Below are positions 52,933 to 54,140 of a stretch of DNA of 54,140 bases, piece by piece. The notes beneath the pieces are model-generated. The model did no database searches. It was not told where the DNA came from and saw only the letters and a list, made by a program, of their open reading frames with translations. This stretch comes from a virus: IMG/VR virus record IMGVR_UViG_3300012920_000052, positions 1 through 54,140 of that record; one strand, 5' to 3'. Both the position numbers and the translations under genes were made by a program. Each line of letters opens with the position of its first letter. Position 1 is the first letter of the stretch.

Positions 52933-53256
52933 ATGGCAGGAGAACAACAACAACAACCAGGAGCAAAATTAAGTGAATTTGCTCAAGCAGAAAGAGATAA
53001 ATTATTTCCCAAAAATTTATACAGCCCTAAATCGGATAAATACGGTCCACAACATCCAAACGCATTAAGTGATGGTGATGAAAAGGGACGAGGTACCGCT
53101 GTCTTTTTAGGTATACGAGACCAAGAAACTGGGACTAAAACTGATATCTTGACTAGAAAAGATAATATAAAAACTAACGCTTATAACTCAGGTAACGGTT
53201 ACAGTGTACCTGATGATAACGCTGTGGGACCTAATACAATTAATTTAACTTCTTAA
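52933..53256 (+). CDS. unknown small virion-type protein
   Basis: The 107-aa protein has a Gln-rich start (MAGEQQQQPGAKL) and a polar, Gly/Asn/Asp-rich body without hydrophobic core motifs (TAYN-like loops and GNGYSVPDDNA). It looks like an extended structural or decoration peptide. No family is recognised. It is preceded by a late octamer and followed by the WYL-like gene. Confidence 0.65.
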   Translation: MAGEQQQQPGAKLSEFAQAERDKLFPKNLYSPKSDKYGPQHPNALSDGDEKGRGTAVFLGIRDQETGTKTDILTRKDNIKTNAYNSGNGYSVPDDNAVGPNTINLTS

Positions 53257-53267
53257 GTTTTTTAATT

Positions 53268-53630
53268 ATGAAACTTTACAACTCCCTTCGTGCGGTTATA
53301 TTGGAAGTAGCAAACAGAGATGAAGTTCTGAACGCTATAAAAAATAAAAAAATTACGACCATATATTACGAAGGTGATACCGTTAATAATCCTGGGTGGA
53401 GAACAATAGAACCTGTATGTGCAGGGACCACTAAAAGGAATAACCCAGTTTTAAGAGCTTGGCAAACTGAGGGTGTTACTGATACCGAAGTACCTGGATG
53501 GAAATTTTTTAGATTAGACCGAATAAGAAACTGGCAACCAACAATGGACGGTTTTAATGAGGTTAGACCAAATTATAACCCTAACGGAGATAAAAGTATG
53601 AATCAAGTATGGGCGAACGCAAAATTTTAA
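53268..53630 (+). CDS. single-domain WYL-like protein
   Basis: The 120-aa protein resembles a WYL-type SH3/Sm-like barrel: ITTIYYEGD, then GWRTIEPVCAG, NPVLRAWQTEG and KFFRLDRIRNW. These correspond to WYL features (an R-x-I/V-E-P strand, a W-x-L/Y strand and a final F-R-L-D-R-I). Bacterial WYL domains bind ligands in regulators, but phages carry single-domain copies in structural regions. The N-terminus MKLYNSLRAVILEV is an amphipathic helix ending I-L-E, like a prohead targeting and cleavage peptide. The function is unknown. Confidence 0.65.
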   Translation: MKLYNSLRAVILEVANRDEVLNAIKNKKITTIYYEGDTVNNPGWRTIEPVCAGTTKRNNPVLRAWQTEGVTDTEVPGWKFFRLDRIRNWQPTMDGFNEVRPNYNPNGDKSMNQVWANAKF

Positions 53631-53634
53631 TTAA

Positions 53635-54140
53635 ATGAAAGATTTAGAACAAAGTCTATTGAACGCAAAAAAATTTATGGACCATAGTGCTATGAATACA
53701 AGTGGGGATAAACGAAAAATGTCAATACCTCAAACCACAACAAATAATTTACAAGAAGCTCAACTTCCAAATATTGGGACATCAACCCCTAGACAACCAA
53801 ACATGAACCCTAAAGCTAATATGAGTAAAGAAGCTATTATGAAGTCTGGTTTACCTGACGCAATAAAAAAAGCTATGATACAAAACCCCATACCAGACCC
53901 AGTACCAGCACCTAACCTATCTGAGTCTTTTATGGATAAAGTTAGTGAAAAAATGAATTCTCCAGAGTATAGTGTAAGTAACATGAGAAATAAAGCGAAT
54001 AGTAATGTATCTAATAATACAAATGAATTACCACTCTTTACAACACCAAGTGAAAAATCTTCAGACCCAATCCCTACATTAGGTGGTTCTGACTTAGATA
54101 AAAATTATTTAAAAGAAACAATAAAAGAATGTATTAAAGA
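53635..54140 (+). CDS. unknown hydrophilic protein, C-terminus cut by window
   Basis: The frame is open from ATG at 53635 to the window edge (168 codons). It starts MKDLEQSLLNAKKFMDH and is polar and Pro/Asn/Met-rich, with repeated helical pieces (MSKEAIMKSGLPDAIKKAMI) and a PNPIPDPVPAP-like proline stretch. The last visible part (NYLKETIKECIK) resembles the short L/I-x-E helices of other proteins here. It may be a head-core or internal protein; no family is recognised. Confidence 0.65.
   Translation, partial: MKDLEQSLLNAKKFMDHSAMNTSGDKRKMSIPQTTTNNLQEAQLPNIGTSTPRQPNMNPKANMSKEAIMKSGLPDAIKKAMIQNPIPDPVPAPNLSESFMDKVSEKMNSPEYSVSNMRNKANSNVSNNTNELPLFTTPSEKSSDPIPTLGGSDLDKNYLKETIKECIK

Noticed and set aside
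1-54140. tRNA genes, CRISPR arrays, insertion sequences, integrase or lysogeny genes
   Set aside because: None could be recognised; gaps between genes are too short for most of these and no cloverleaf, repeat-spacer array or transposase motif was seen.

Overview
This window is a fragment of an AT-rich, T4-type contractile-tail phage (a myovirus of class Caudoviricetes). The virion genes include T4-like baseplate wedge proteins (gp6, gp25, gp53), sheath (gp18), tube (gp19), gp26/gp51-like tail/baseplate assembly protein, tape measure, and neck and tail-completion proteins (gp13, gp14, gp15). The replication genes include gp43, gp32, UvsX, a gp41-like helicase, a FEN nuclease and a class I ribonucleotide reductase. 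The host is probably a Bacteroidota bacterium. Five intergenic regions carry a TTG, 19-20 bp spacer, TATATTT(G/T) layout matching the Bacteroidota -33/-7 promoter, and most genes lack a Shine-Dalgarno sequence. No tRNA, CRISPR array, transposon or integrase was seen. Coding is very dense: the longest gene-free stretch is about 146 bp (30455-30600).

Layout. Positions 1-4486 (minus): a truncated membrane-segment structural protein, gp6 and gp25. Positions 4521-12805 (minus): a Smr protein and a replication/nucleotide block running gp32, UvsX, FKBP isomerase, FEN nuclease, unknown, DnaB-type helicase, NrdB, NrdA. This block sits between two tail clusters. Positions 12917-30454 (minus): acidic coiled-coil protein, a 2191-aa tail protein ending in an amidase, gp53-like LysM protein, a 1719-aa protein with an OmpA-like segment, tape measure, overlapping assembly-chaperone frames and tail tube. 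A plus-strand Mom-like DNA-modification gene is inserted at 29305-29934. Positions 30601-33368: alternating-strand accessory genes (two HAD phosphatases, one zeta-like P-loop kinase, one unknown gene) around a divergent promoter pair. Positions 33418-39793 (minus): a structural candidate, sheath, gp15-like and gp14-like proteins, with a small plus-strand ribbon-helix-helix regulator behind the sheath promoter. Positions 39860-43644 (plus): SNF2 helicase, gp13-like neck protein and an S74 chaperone fibre. Positions 43630-51556 (minus): DNA polymerase and three fibre or adsorption proteins. Positions 51609-54140 (plus): small putative head or internal proteins, including a WYL-like protein and a gene cut by the window end.

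Expression appears to be two-layered. Host-type promoters precede gp32, DNA polymerase, the Mom-like gene and the 32.5-kb divergent pair. A second octamer, sense TATTTAT(A/T), lies 11-17 nt (or 33-40 nt for sheath, tube and one HAD gene) before most virion genes on both strands. It looks like this phage's counterpart of the T4 late promoter TATAAATA. Three hairpin terminators separate units.

The most interesting points are the late-promoter-like octamer, the overlapping tail-chaperone frames, the Mom-like gene, the autoregulatory-looking RHH operator, recurrent short amphipathic segments that resemble capsid-targeting/prohead-protease signals on accessory proteins, and a possible split polynucleotide kinase/phosphatase cassette.
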